Below, piece by piece: positions 39,402 to 49,047 of a stretch of DNA of 64,000 nucleotides. How positions within the stretch are numbered: position 1 is the first letter of the stretch; each line of letters starts with the position of its first letter. Under the pieces are notes generated by a model. That model did not search any database. It was not told where the DNA came from and saw nothing but the letters and a program-made list of their open reading frames with translations. Made by a program: the position numbers and the translations under genes. Origin of the DNA: Aldehydirespirator sp965220345 (GTDB lineage: Bacteria > Actinomycetota > Acidimicrobiia > Acidimicrobiales > Aldehydirespiratoraceae); NCBI GenBank assembly GCA_965220345.1, contig OZ244822.1:1302001-1366000 (forward strand), read 5' to 3'.

Positions 39402-42164
39402 TCAGGGATTGAGTTTTTGGCGGGCTCGGTTGACGAAGCTAGCCATTTCCGCGCGGGTGGTTTGTTGGTCGGGACAGAACCGCAGTTCAGGCTCGGCTCT
39501 GCATCCAGCAGTGATACCTGCGGCGTATAGGGCAGCAATGTCGGCGGCGTGAACGTTGTCGGCTGCAACATCGGCGAAGTCGGCGGGATCTTGCGGAGTG
39601 GGAAGTTTCAAGGCTCGCACAATGAAGCTGGCCATCTGAGCACGAGTTACTGGCTCGTCGGGACAGAACCGCAGTTCGGGCTCGGTGCTGCATCCGAGAG
39701 TTACCTCAAGTTCAGCCAAACGCTCAATGAAAGGTGCCCACTTCTGGCCAGCTTCCACATCAGCGAAGCGCGGTGACTCGCTGGGTGCAGTGTCGGCACC
39801 GTCAAGAAGGCGCACCATCCATACCGCCATCACCAAACGCTGAATCGGCTGGTTCGGACAGAACAAGCTCGTCTCGCATTCGGTGCCTTCAATCAAGCCT
39901 GCCTCTTCAATCGCTTCGATCGCTTCGGTGTGAACAACGGCCATGATGATGTCGACAAAGGCACTTCTGAACGGCTGTGACGGCGTTTGTGCTGCCACCG
40001 GCGGATTCGTAGTGCCTCTACCGCCGCCTCTACTGCCGCCTCCACCACCACTTGATGGCGGACTTACACTGCCGCCACCTCCTCCACCCCCGCCGCCACT
40101 GCTGGGAGGCTGAATGACGCTGCTAGGTGTCGATGTGGAGATGACCTGATTACTTGAGACTGCCTGAGCTGATTTGCCTGAGCCTGCGCCGTCGGTATAG
40201 GAGGCGCGTGCCCGCAGATAGCGCCCCACATCGCTTGCTTGCGGTGTGTAAGTAGCTGAGGTGGCTCCGCTGATTGTGTTCCAAGTGACTCGGTTTGTCG
40301 AACGGTACCAAGCCCAGGTCGTGGAGCTGACCGAGCCATCGAGATCTGCGAGTCTGGCGGTGAGCGCTGTGCCTACTTCTGGCGCGCCCGACGACAGGGT
40401 GACCGTACCAGGCTCGTCAACGTTGGTGATGTTGATAGTGACTGAGATTGAGTCGCTGTCACCGCTGGGGTCAGTAGCTGTAACTGTGACCGAATACGTC
40501 CGCTGCGACTCATAGTTGATAGCCGCCTTGGTTCGTAGCTGTCCTGTAGCACTGTCAATGGCGAAAGAGGCTGCGTGAGTGCCGCCCAAGGAGTATGTCA
40601 GCGTGTCGCCGTCAAGGTCCGAAGCCGTCAAAGGGGCACCGATTGCGGCTCCAGCGGGGGAGTTCTCAGCCACGCTGCGTTGCGCTGTTGTCGCTGAGAA
40701 GTCGGGTGCCCGGTTAGGTATCGCTGTGGAGATGACCTGATTACTTGAGACTGCCTGAGCTGATTTGCCTGGACCTTCGCCGTCGGTATAGGAGACGGTT
40801 GCCCGCAGATAGCGCCCCACGTCGCTTGCTTGTGGTGTGTAGCTAGCTGAGGTGGCTCCGCTAATCGCCGTCCAAGAGACTTGATCGGTCGAATAATGCC
40901 AAGCCCAGGTTGTGGAGCTGAGCGAGCCATCAGGATCTGTAAGGCTTGCGGATAATGTTGTGCCCACTGCTGGCATGCCAGATGACAGCATGACCGTGCC
41001 GGGCTCGTCAACGTTGGTGACATTGATAGTGACTGTGATTGAGTCGCTGTCATCGCTGGGGTCAGTGGCTGTGACCGTAACCGTGTAAGAGGGGCGCTGT
41101 TCGTAGTTGAGTGCGGCGCTGGTGCGTAGTTGACCGGTAGAGCCGACAATCGTGAAGGAACCGGCATCGGTACCGCTGAGGGTGTAAGTGAGAGCATCGC
41201 TGTCTTGGTCGGTGGCTGTGACGGCTGCGCCGATGTCGCTGCTAGCAGGGGAGTTCTCAGCGATGCTTCGGCTGGTGGTCGCCGAAGCGAACACGGGAGC
41301 CCTGTTGGGCGGTTTCTGGCGTATGAAAACCAACTGCGCTATCCGATTATCAGAGAACTTCCCGGTGTTGCGAATGCTGGTGATGGTCTGTCTCGGGTTG
41401 GTATTTGGGTTGCTTAATGAAAAGCCTGAGCCGTCCTCGGTGCCAGCGTCATACGGGAAAAGATCTACTTCTTTGCGATCAACCCAATCCGAGCCGTCAT
41501 GCAGTGACAGGTTCGACACGCCCACAAACCAGTCGGGGGTAGGTGCCACCATCGAGATCAGAGTTACCAGCGGGAAAGATTCAGACACGTCAAAAGAGCT
41601 GGTGCGAGTGAAGGTGAGGAGCCCTGATCCAACGTTGATCCATTCACGGGCAGTTTTGGCTGTGATAGCCGAGTTGACTTCGCTGCGGAAAGTGCTCGTG
41701 CCCCCCGTTTCGGCTACTGACTCAATACCTGATGTTGCGGTGCCACCTGACTCCCAGAAAGTGACACTGCTGCTGTGAGCTGCGCCTACCATCGTTGTGA
41801 AATGAGCACCTGAGGGGATCGAAACGCCTTGCGCCAGCGACGCAGTAGTCCAGGTGCCTTTGAACTGCACCTGGTAGCGCACCAACTCCTCGGTCTGGTC
41901 TTGGGGGGTCTGAAACACGGTTACCGCTGACGAGTCCTGCGACTGCGCCACGGCGCGGGCAAGTTGCTGCTGTTGCTGCGTCGGGTGCCCCGCAGCGATA
42001 GGCGAAGCGGTTGAGGCCACAAGCGCGGCAATTGCTGCGATCGTGGCGACTCTAAGCCCGCGTATTACAACGTTTCGCGAACTCTGTGCTTGTTTACGGC
42101 TTTGTGCTAATGCCGGAATTCGGCCTTTAGTTGATTGTGCAGCGGTCGAGTTTGCTTGATTCAC
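39402..42164 (-). CDS. Secreted surface protein: spondin, cadherin-like and SLH domains
   Basis: 920 residues from GTG 42164, chosen because GGAGGAG stands 5 nt upstream. A signal peptide with hydrophobic core VATIAAIAALVASTASPIAA ends near residue 55. Next a spondin-type domain (VRYQVQFKGTW...WFVGVSNLSLHDGS, about 95-270). Then two tandem 197-residue units, each a cadherin-like repeat (PNRAP..., AENSPA, TGQLRTSAALNYE, VTVTATDPSDDSDS) plus an Ig-like repeat (TTWAWHYSTDQVSW...YTPQASDVGRYLRA). A Gly/Ser/Pro-rich linker leads to three SLH repeats (e.g. LRFCPDEPVTRAQMASFIVRAL) for cell-wall attachment. Probably an adhesin or surface matrix protein; spondin and cadherin modules are frequent in host-associated bacteria. 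Confidence 0.88.
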   Translation of the reverse strand: MNQANSTAAQSTKGRIPALAQSRKQAQSSRNVVIRGLRVATIAAIAALVASTASPIAAGHPTQQQQQLARAVAQSQDSSAVTVFQTPQDQTEELVRYQVQFKGTWTTASLAQGVSIPSGAHFTTMVGAAHSSSVTFWESGGTATSGIESVAETGGTSTFRSEVNSAITAKTAREWINVGSGLLTFTRTSSFDVSESFPLVTLISMVAPTPDWFVGVSNLSLHDGSDWVDRKEVDLFPYDAGTEDGSGFSLSNPNTNPRQTITSIRNTGKFSDNRIAQLVFIRQKPPNRAPVFASATTSRSIAENSPASSDIGAAVTATDQDSDALTYTLSGTDAGSFTIVGSTGQLRTSAALNYEQRPSYTVTVTATDPSDDSDSITVTINVTNVDEPGTVMLSSGMPAVGTTLSASLTDPDGSLSSTTWAWHYSTDQVSWTAISGATSASYTPQASDVGRYLRATVSYTDGEGPGKSAQAVSSNQVISTAIPNRAPDFSATTAQRSVAENSPAGAAIGAPLTASDLDGDTLTYSLGGTHAASFAIDSATGQLRTKAAINYESQRTYSVTVTATDPSGDSDSISVTINITNVDEPGTVTLSSGAPEVGTALTARLADLDGSVSSTTWAWYRSTNRVTWNTISGATSATYTPQASDVGRYLRARASYTDGAGSGKSAQAVSSNQVISTSTPSSVIQPPSSGGGGGGGGGSVSPPSSGGGGGSRGGGRGTTNPPVAAQTPSQPFRSAFVDIIMAVVHTEAIEAIEEAGLIEGTECETSLFCPNQPIQRLVMAVWMVRLLDGADTAPSESPRFADVEAGQKWAPFIERLAELEVTLGCSTEPELRFCPDEPVTRAQMASFIVRALKLPTPQDPADFADVAADNVHAADIAALYAAGITAGCRAEPELRFCPDQQTTRAEMASFVNRARQKLNP
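40129..41310 (-). repeat. Two tandem 591-bp coding repeats in the surface protein
   Basis: The sequence near 40134 (GATGACCTGATTACTTGAGA) reappears 591 bp further on at 40725, and the encoded 197-residue cadherin plus Ig-like units are closely similar throughout. A recent internal duplication. Confidence 0.8.
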
Positions 42165-42367
42165 TAGCTCTCCTCCAAAGGTTTCGCCAGCGCGAAGACT
42201 AATCATTAGATACAGGTTGCGAAAATCGCAGCCGGGCCTTAGCACCGTTAGCGGGCTCTGTCGGCGATGTGATGCTCGCAGCAACCGCACAGGCATCCGA
42301 GCTAGGCCAGCAGCGCATGTGAGACTTGGGCGGTGGCTTGCCGTGTTAGTGGCGCGATACTTGGGGT

Positions 42368-43921
42368 ATGACAAATGCCAGCACCTTGCCCGACACTGAG
42401 ATCGCCAGAGCGCACAGCTCGCTTGGTTTGACAGCCGAAGTCAGCGACGAAACCGCCTACGCCAACACAGTGGAACGTTTCCGGCTTCGTCAGATTGCCC
42501 TGCCGACCTTCGCTGAGTTGGCTAACCCTGCCACGATCCCTGCGGCTCGTCTGGCTGCGTTGACAGGAGTTGACCGCAACGAGCCCGACGCAGCCAACCT
42601 GTTCAGGGTTCACTGGTTCAACCGGCTTGACGGTAGCGGCCCCCACGATCTGCCCGACTATGTAGAGCTTCCTTCCGAGCTGACCGGTGTTGATGCACGC
42701 ATCGTTTTGGCTCTGGGGAATCGTTTCCCGATGATCCGAGCTCACAAAGTGCTGGCCGCTTATGCCTGCCTGGCACCTCGGCTGGTGACCGGCCGTTTCG
42801 ACCCGACTCAGCAGCGAGCAGTGTGGCCTTCCACTGGCAACTACGCCCGCGGTGGGGTAGCGATTAGTCGGATCATGGACTGTCGTGGCGTGGCTGTGCT
42901 GCCTGCAGGCATGAGCAAAGCTCGCTTCGATTGGCTGGAGCAGTGGACTCTAGACCCAGCAAATGACATCGTGCGCACGCCTGGCACCGAATCCAACGTC
43001 AAAGAGATCTACGACGCTTGTAACGAAATGTCGCTAGACCCGACCAATGTGATAATCAACCAGTTCTCGGAGTTCTCCAATCATCTGGGGCATTACAGCG
43101 TTACCGGCCCGGCTCTAGAACGCCTGTTTGAGCATGTCAGTGCCGGGCAGTCTGGAGCGCGTCTCGCTGCTTTTGTTTCGGCTTCGGGATCAGCTGGCAC
43201 TCTCGGCGCGGGCGATTATCTCAAAGACCGACACGGTTGTCGCATAGTTGCGGCTGAAGCTTTGGAATGCCCCACCTTGCTAGAGAACGGCTTCGGCGAA
43301 CACAACATTCAAGGCATCGGCGACAAGCATGTGCCACTGATCCATAATGTGATGAACACCGACGACATTGTGGCGGTGAGCGATGTTTGCACCGACTCAC
43401 TTGATGTGTTGTTCAACACTGCTGCTGGGCGTGATCATCTTGTTGATCGTGCTGGCATTGACGCTGCCACAGTGGGATTGCTCACCGATATGGGCTACTC
43501 GTCGTCATGCAACGCACTGGCTGCGATTGCTGTAGCGCAAGCTCATGACATGGGCCGCGACGATGTGATCGTGACGGTCGCCACTGACGGATCCGAGTTG
43601 TATGACGCTGAGCGTGAGGCCTACATCGGACACCATTTCCGCAGCGGTTACGACGATGTGGCCGCTGAGGCGACATTCGGTCGGGGGATGCTTGACGGTG
43701 CAGGCGGCGAGGTGCGACACCTGAATTGTTCGGAGGCAGAAAAGCGCCGGGTCTTTAATCTGGGTTATTTCACCTGGGTTGAACAACAAGGCACGGTGTT
43801 TGAGGATTTCACGGCACGCGGGCATCAGCATTTCTGGGATTCGATGCGGCATTTCGTGGACGACTGGGACGAACTCATCGTTGAGTTCAACGGACGCACC
43901 GGTGCCCGTGACGACGACTGA
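42368..43921 (+). CDS. PLP-dependent enzyme, fold type II (cysteine synthase-like), long form
   Basis: 517 residues. Tryptophan synthase-beta superfamily features: candidate Schiff-base lysine in PMIRAHKVLAAY, asparagine loop WPSTGNYARGGVAISRI, and glycine-rich phosphate loop SASGSAGTLGAGDYLK. The about 100-residue N-terminal part before the core and a long C-terminal part make it longer than cysteine synthase (about 310 aa). Substrate unknown. Paired with the next gene, another fold II enzyme, 48 bp downstream, which suggests a two-enzyme step in amino acid metabolism. Confidence 0.82.
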   Translation: MTNASTLPDTEIARAHSSLGLTAEVSDETAYANTVERFRLRQIALPTFAELANPATIPAARLAALTGVDRNEPDAANLFRVHWFNRLDGSGPHDLPDYVELPSELTGVDARIVLALGNRFPMIRAHKVLAAYACLAPRLVTGRFDPTQQRAVWPSTGNYARGGVAISRIMDCRGVAVLPAGMSKARFDWLEQWTLDPANDIVRTPGTESNVKEIYDACNEMSLDPTNVIINQFSEFSNHLGHYSVTGPALERLFEHVSAGQSGARLAAFVSASGSAGTLGAGDYLKDRHGCRIVAAEALECPTLLENGFGEHNIQGIGDKHVPLIHNVMNTDDIVAVSDVCTDSLDVLFNTAAGRDHLVDRAGIDAATVGLLTDMGYSSSCNALAAIAVAQAHDMGRDDVIVTVATDGSELYDAEREAYIGHHFRSGYDDVAAEATFGRGMLDGAGGEVRHLNCSEAEKRRVFNLGYFTWVEQQGTVFEDFTARGHQHFWDSMRHFVDDWDELIVEFNGRTGARDDD

Positions 43922-43969
43922 AACCGCGGAGCCGCAGAAGCCTCCGTTGGTACTCGCAAGGCTTTCAAC

Positions 43970-45403
43970 ATGACTTCCACGTTTGAGCACTACGCCGAGC
44001 GGCTAGAAACGCAGCAACTTTTGGTCGGGACCGTTTCGGGGTCTGATGCTGCACAGAAAGCGGTGGCTAAAGCCCGAGCTTTGATCGTCGAACTCGACAA
44101 GGCCGTCGCCGAAGTTGAGGGTCAAGGCTTTGAGCCGACCCCTCTGGTGATGGCACCTGAACTAGCGACAGCCGCTGGTGTTGGCAACTGCGAACTTTGG
44201 GTCAAAAACGAAACCGACAACGTTTCGGGATCACACAAAGGTCGCCACCTTTTTGGAGCCGCTCTAGCGCAACGTCTAAAGCAACATGCTGCACAAGACC
44301 CCGGCGATGCCGAAGGCACCAGTGACACCGATGCCGACTCGCGCTATGTGATTGCCAGTTGCGGCAACGCGGCTTTAGCTGCTGCGGTCGTGGCTCGGGC
44401 TGCCGGGCTGCAACTTGAGGTGTTTGTGCCGACATGGGCTAACAAGGCTGTGGTTGAGCGCATACGTGAACTTGGTGCCTCGGTTGTGCATTGCGAGCGC
44501 CAGCCGGGTGTTGTCGGTGATCCGGCGCATCATGCCATGGTCGCTGCCTTAGATGCAGGCGCGGTGCCGTTTTCGTGTCAGGGAAGTGAAACCCCTACAA
44601 CTATTGACGGTGCGCGCACTATCGCCTGGGAGATAGTTGATTCGTTGATCCGTCATGACGGTTCGGTGCCTGTCCGCCTTGACAGGCTGTTCGTGCAGGT
44701 AGGGGGAGGCGCTCTCGCCACCGCAGTGGTGACCGGGCTCGCTGATGCGGTGCAGCGAGGCGAACTGGCTGCTCTGCCGAGGGTTCATGCGGTGCAGCCT
44801 CAAGGCAATCATCCGCTGGTGAGAGCTTGGGACACGCTGGCGCTTGAAGCGCTAACCGGTGAGCGCACCCCTAACACTCGTGACCAGTCGTATTTTCTTG
44901 ATCGGATTGTTCGCGCTCAGGCTGTGCCTGAAGGCGAAATGGACAACCATCGTCGAGCCGCTGTGGTCGCGGCTTTGGGAGTGTTGCACGCCGACAAGCT
45001 CAGCGAACTGCGTCAACAGATGCTGCGTGATCCGCAGCGGTATATGCGTGTCTGGGAGTCTGAGCCGGTGTCATATGCGTCAGGGATCCTTGATGACATC
45101 ACCTACGACTGGGTTGACGTGGTGGAAGCGATGCTGGCATCGGGGGGCTGGCCGCTGGTCGCTTCCGAGCACGACCTGCAGTCGGCTCATCGCTTGGCGC
45201 AGCTTCATACCGGCATTGAGGTCTGCCCGACAGGAGCTTCAGGTTTGGGTGGCTTGCTGGCTTTGATAGCTGCTGGGAAGGGTGCGGAGGGTGGTGCTTC
45301 TGTGGACTCTTCAGAGAAGGTTGCGTCTGGTGAGCGGGTGGCGGTGCTGTTCACGGGACGAATGCGGCCCGGTGATCCCGACCCATTGATCGCTAGCGAC
45401 TGA
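43970..45403 (+). CDS. PLP-dependent enzyme, fold type II (threonine synthase/dehydratase-like)
   Basis: 477 residues. LWVKNETDNVSGSHKGRHLFG carries the PLP lysine (SHKGRH), ASCGNAALAAAVVARAAG the asparagine loop, and FVQVGGGALATAVVTGL the glycine-rich phosphate loop. VFVPTWANKAVVERIRELGASVVH is typical of threonine synthase/threonine dehydratase relatives. The C-terminal part (GIEVCPTGASGLGGLLALI) ends like threonine dehydratase-type enzymes without an ACT domain. Partner of the preceding gene. Confidence 0.85.
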   Translation: MTSTFEHYAERLETQQLLVGTVSGSDAAQKAVAKARALIVELDKAVAEVEGQGFEPTPLVMAPELATAAGVGNCELWVKNETDNVSGSHKGRHLFGAALAQRLKQHAAQDPGDAEGTSDTDADSRYVIASCGNAALAAAVVARAAGLQLEVFVPTWANKAVVERIRELGASVVHCERQPGVVGDPAHHAMVAALDAGAVPFSCQGSETPTTIDGARTIAWEIVDSLIRHDGSVPVRLDRLFVQVGGGALATAVVTGLADAVQRGELAALPRVHAVQPQGNHPLVRAWDTLALEALTGERTPNTRDQSYFLDRIVRAQAVPEGEMDNHRRAAVVAALGVLHADKLSELRQQMLRDPQRYMRVWESEPVSYASGILDDITYDWVDVVEAMLASGGWPLVASEHDLQSAHRLAQLHTGIEVCPTGASGLGGLLALIAAGKGAEGGASVDSSEKVASGERVAVLFTGRMRPGDPDPLIASD

Positions 45404-45465
45404 GCAGCACCCGCAGCCTGCCCGCGCGACAGGGCAAACTTGGTCTCTGAGACAGTTGCCTGCGC

Positions 45466-48400
45466 TTAAGCAAACGCAGCCTCGACTTCAGCAACTGTTG
45501 CTTCGGCCTCAGCAACCGCAGATTTGAGGTCTTCAAGTTCGGCTTCGATGACTTCAGCGTTAGAGGAGTTCATAAACACGAACACCATCCGAGCCACGGG
45601 TTCGCCGGTCACGGCTTGCAGTGCAGCAGCGTATGCCGCGCCTTGCAGTCGGTAGCGAGCCACTTTGGCGGCGATGTCGACATCATCTGTGACCGCGTCG
45701 GTTTTCCAGTCGACCACCACGAGCCCTTCGCTGTTGCGGTAAACGAGATCGATGTAGCCCTCAAGCACACGCCCACCAAACGAAGCAGCCACGAACAACT
45801 CACGCCAATGCTGCGACTCCGCGGCCTCGCGTGCTACTGCAGTGTTGAGCGCAGCCCGTGCCAGGTCGGTCACAATTCTGGATCGTCCGCTCACGCCCTC
45901 TGCCGCCGCCTGTCGGTCGGCCAGAACTTCGAGCCCCTGACCTGTGGACAAATCGACATCTTGAAGCACGCCGTGTACCGCTCGACCGATGGCGGTGCCG
46001 TAACGCCCCTTGCTCCACGGGTTTGCGTCCTCGTCGCCAGGGTCTTTATGCAAACCTGGGTCAGTGTGATCAAGACTGGCATCACTGTCGCCGCTCGTGT
46101 CGCCGGGGCTGCTCATTGCACCCTCAGAGTTGTCCTCATCGGCTGCGTCATCCGCAGAGTCAAAGTCGCCAGAATCAGCAGCATCATCGGCTAACCCGAC
46201 GGCTCGGGCAAGGCCACTAGCTGACAATGCCAGCGGCCTTGATGCCGCTTTCAGGCTGCTTTGTAACTGCTGAAACCATTCGTCTCGCTCGGGAAGCTCC
46301 GCACGCTTGATTTCTGAGGGGGTTGTATCTGATGAAGCGTTCAGGTTTGCGTTGCCTGCGGTTGGCTTGAATCCACCATCCTGTGCGTCTGCGCCCAAAA
46401 CCGCAGTTTGCGCGGCACCTGCATCCGCTAAAGCCCAGGCCGCAGTGTTTTGTTTATTGCCGCTCTCGCCCGGGTCTTTGCGGTAGAGGCTCACTACCAG
46501 ATGGTCGCAGGCACGAGTGCAGGCCACATACAGCAGACGCAGGCGCTCAGCGGCATCCATTTGCGTGTCTTCTGATTTCCAAGCTTCGTAATTCTGGGAC
46601 TCAACCCCGCTGCGCATTCTCACGACTGGCGCGCCGTCAGAGTCGAAGGCGACGGTCGGACCTCGGGTGGGTTTTTGAAGTCGAGCGGTCATGCCTGAAA
46701 GCATCACAATCGGGAACTCCAGCCCTTTAGCGGCATGCACCGTGAGAATTCGCAGGCTGTCGTCGTCGGTTTCGGGCAGCACCGACTCGGTCACACGGGC
46801 GTTATCAGCACCTTGCAGGCGAGCCCATTGCAGGTAGTCGCGCAGGTTATTTCCGCCAGTGTCGGCCCATGCTTGAGCCTGATCCATCACGAAACGCAGG
46901 CGACGCCAAACATCGCGGGGTCTTCCGCTGGCCACAGCCGTCTCGAAGGCTCCACGCTCACGGATCAGCCGCGCCAAAAGGGCGGGCGGGCTAGTCCAGC
47001 GTTTCGCTTCATGCAGTTCATGCAGATGGCTGATCGCGGCTGCCACTGGATGATCTGGATCGCAGTTATCTGGCAGACGACTGATTAGCGAGAAGCGGCC
47101 ACCGCAGGCGATACGCCAATGAGCCAGATCATCATCCCCGCAGCCGTAGAGCGAGGATCGCAGTGCCGCCACCAAAGCCAACTCGTCGGTGGGATCAGCC
47201 ACAGCTTGCAATGCGTGAAGCGCTTCACGCACCTCGCGGGTGTTGTAGACCAAAGAAGAAGCTTCAACCCGATACGGGACAGAGGCCGCTTCCAGAGCGT
47301 CTTCGAGTGCGGCCAGACTGGTGCGCGAAGGGATCAATATTGCGATGTCACCAAAACGCGCTGGACGCAATGCTGACTCGGCAGGCATGTTCTTATCAAC
47401 AGACCAGCCTTCGCTGATGATCGTGCTCGCTGTTTGAGCCACGGCTTGCGCCTCGTGTCGCCGCAACTCGGCTGCGTAAGACCTGCCTTCCAGGGTGATG
47501 GGGTGCGCTCCAAGCACCGTCACTGCAGCACCTTTTGGAACCGGCTCACGTACCGAAGTCAGTGGCGAATATGCAGGCTGAGTGCCCTCAACTGGTGTGA
47601 TTAGCTGGCTGAACACGGTGTTGACCCAGTCGATTATTGGATGCACAGAGCGGAAGTTGGTGGTGAGCCCCTCAATCCGACCGCTGCCTTGATCTTGAAC
47701 CCATTGACGCGCTGTCAAGAATGTGGCGATGTCGGCACCGCGGAAGCGATAGATGGATTGTTTAGGGTCACCGACAAAGAACAGGCGACCTGGATCGGGT
47801 GTTGTGTCTGTCCAGTGCGATGCACCAGCAGCGTCTTCGCCGCAACCTAGCAACGCAGCTAGTTCAACCTGAATCGGGTCGGTGTCTTGGAACTCGTCGA
47901 TCAGCAGATGTCGGTAACGCTCACGCAGAGCCGCTCGAACCGCCGGTCCGTGCGTGTTGTGACGCAGCAACCGCCGGGCTTGCACCAACAGATCATGAAA
48001 CTCAAGTCGGCCGCCTGTTCGTCGTTGGTCGGCTGCGTCCAAGGTGAAGGCAGCGAGTCGCGCTACCAAGCAAGTCAACGCAGCCTCCGCTGCGGCTTGC
48101 AGCGTGTTTTGGCAGATTTCTTTCAGATGAGTAATGCCGTCTCGGGCATCTTGAATCATGTCACTCCAGCTATCAGCCTTGCCACGGTTGATTTCCTTGC
48201 ATTCGCGCTCGGTGGCTAGCAGCGCTTCGATACGCTCAGCACGCTCAGAGGCACGGTCGTGGATGTCGGCGACTTCGTCTGGGATGTCGGCGACTTCGTC
48301 TGTGTTGCTGTGCTTGTCGAGCGCAAATTCCAGCCGGCTGCGCTGCTTGGCAATCGTGTTGATGCGCTTCAGTAGTTTGTCGTCTTCATCTGTGCAAAAC

Positions 48401-49047
48401 GGGCAGAGTGCGATCAGCTCGTTGAGTGCAGCTAGCGCCTCAGACACGTCAACAGCGGGAAGGTCAGGTTCGAAGCTCAGGTCGCATTGCTCTAGGCGAT
48501 CCCAGTTGTTGTTGAGTTGAACAGCTAGCGCTCGAATCTGCTTAAGGTTCACTCCCTGCACTTCGAGCCCCAGCAGAGTCGGTGCCATGTCGTTCTCATC
48601 AAGCAGTTCATCAAGAAAATCACGCCAACGATCTTCAAACTCGATCTGTGATCCAATGTCGTCAAGCACTTCCACGCTGGGAGGCAGCCCCGCCTCTACG
48701 GGATGCTCCGACAGGATGCGCTGAGCGAAGGAATGCAGGGTGCCCACTGCTGCGCCGTCGAGTTGCTGCAAAGCCGTAGCGGCCTGTTCGCTCCCTAAGT
48801 CCGCAAGAGCTTCGCTGCTTTTGAGTCGACTGCGGATCCTGTCTCGGAGTTCGGCTGCGGCTTTCTCGGTGAAGGTAATGGCTGCGATGTTCTCTAACGG
48901 CACACCCGAACCGATGAGTGCCAGCACCCGGTCGACGAGCGCTTTGGTCTTACCTGAGCCAGCTCCTGCTTCTACGAACAGCGTGCTGCTCAGATCGGAT
49001 CTGATTGTCTCGCGGTTTGCTTGGTCCGCCAACTGCGATGAGGTCAC
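45466..49047 (-). CDS. AddA/RecB-like helicase-nuclease subunit
   Basis: 1193 residues. SF1A (UvrD/RecB-like) helicase motifs in order: Walker A VEAGAGSGKTKALVDRVL, ITFTEKAAAELRDRIR, Walker B LLIDEFQDTDPIQVEL, FFVGDPKQSIYRFRGADI, LTTNFRS, ILTVHAAKGLEFPIVML and LLYVACTRACDHLVV. A C-terminal RecB-type nuclease domain has GLVVVDWKTDAV (about residue 1110). An Asp/Ser-rich linker precedes it. With the gene upstream it should process double-strand ends for recombination. Overlaps that gene by 4 bp. Whether it is closest to AddA or AdnB needs a phylogeny. Confidence 0.92.
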   Translation of the reverse strand: MTSSQLADQANRETIRSDLSSTLFVEAGAGSGKTKALVDRVLALIGSGVPLENIAAITFTEKAAAELRDRIRSRLKSSEALADLGSEQAATALQQLDGAAVGTLHSFAQRILSEHPVEAGLPPSVEVLDDIGSQIEFEDRWRDFLDELLDENDMAPTLLGLEVQGVNLKQIRALAVQLNNNWDRLEQCDLSFEPDLPAVDVSEALAALNELIALCPFCTDEDDKLLKRINTIAKQRSRLEFALDKHSNTDEVADIPDEVADIHDRASERAERIEALLATERECKEINRGKADSWSDMIQDARDGITHLKEICQNTLQAAAEAALTCLVARLAAFTLDAADQRRTGGRLEFHDLLVQARRLLRHNTHGPAVRAALRERYRHLLIDEFQDTDPIQVELAALLGCGEDAAGASHWTDTTPDPGRLFFVGDPKQSIYRFRGADIATFLTARQWVQDQGSGRIEGLTTNFRSVHPIIDWVNTVFSQLITPVEGTQPAYSPLTSVREPVPKGAAVTVLGAHPITLEGRSYAAELRRHEAQAVAQTASTIISEGWSVDKNMPAESALRPARFGDIAILIPSRTSLAALEDALEAASVPYRVEASSLVYNTREVREALHALQAVADPTDELALVAALRSSLYGCGDDDLAHWRIACGGRFSLISRLPDNCDPDHPVAAAISHLHELHEAKRWTSPPALLARLIRERGAFETAVASGRPRDVWRRLRFVMDQAQAWADTGGNNLRDYLQWARLQGADNARVTESVLPETDDDSLRILTVHAAKGLEFPIVMLSGMTARLQKPTRGPTVAFDSDGAPVVRMRSGVESQNYEAWKSEDTQMDAAERLRLLYVACTRACDHLVVSLYRKDPGESGNKQNTAAWALADAGAAQTAVLGADAQDGGFKPTAGNANLNASSDTTPSEIKRAELPERDEWFQQLQSSLKAASRPLALSASGLARAVGLADDAADSGDFDSADDAADEDNSEGAMSSPGDTSGDSDASLDHTDPGLHKDPGDEDANPWSKGRYGTAIGRAVHGVLQDVDLSTGQGLEVLADRQAAAEGVSGRSRIVTDLARAALNTAVAREAAESQHWRELFVAASFGGRVLEGYIDLVYRNSEGLVVVDWKTDAVTDDVDIAAKVARYRLQGAAYAAALQAVTGEPVARMVFVFMNSSNAEVIEAELEDLKSAVAEAEATVAEVEAAFA

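Noticed and set aside
42165..42374. Longer N-terminus for the SLH protein
   Set aside because: A GTG with strong GGAGGAG lies at 42164 just before a signal peptide; the extension is Arg-rich and not like a leader.
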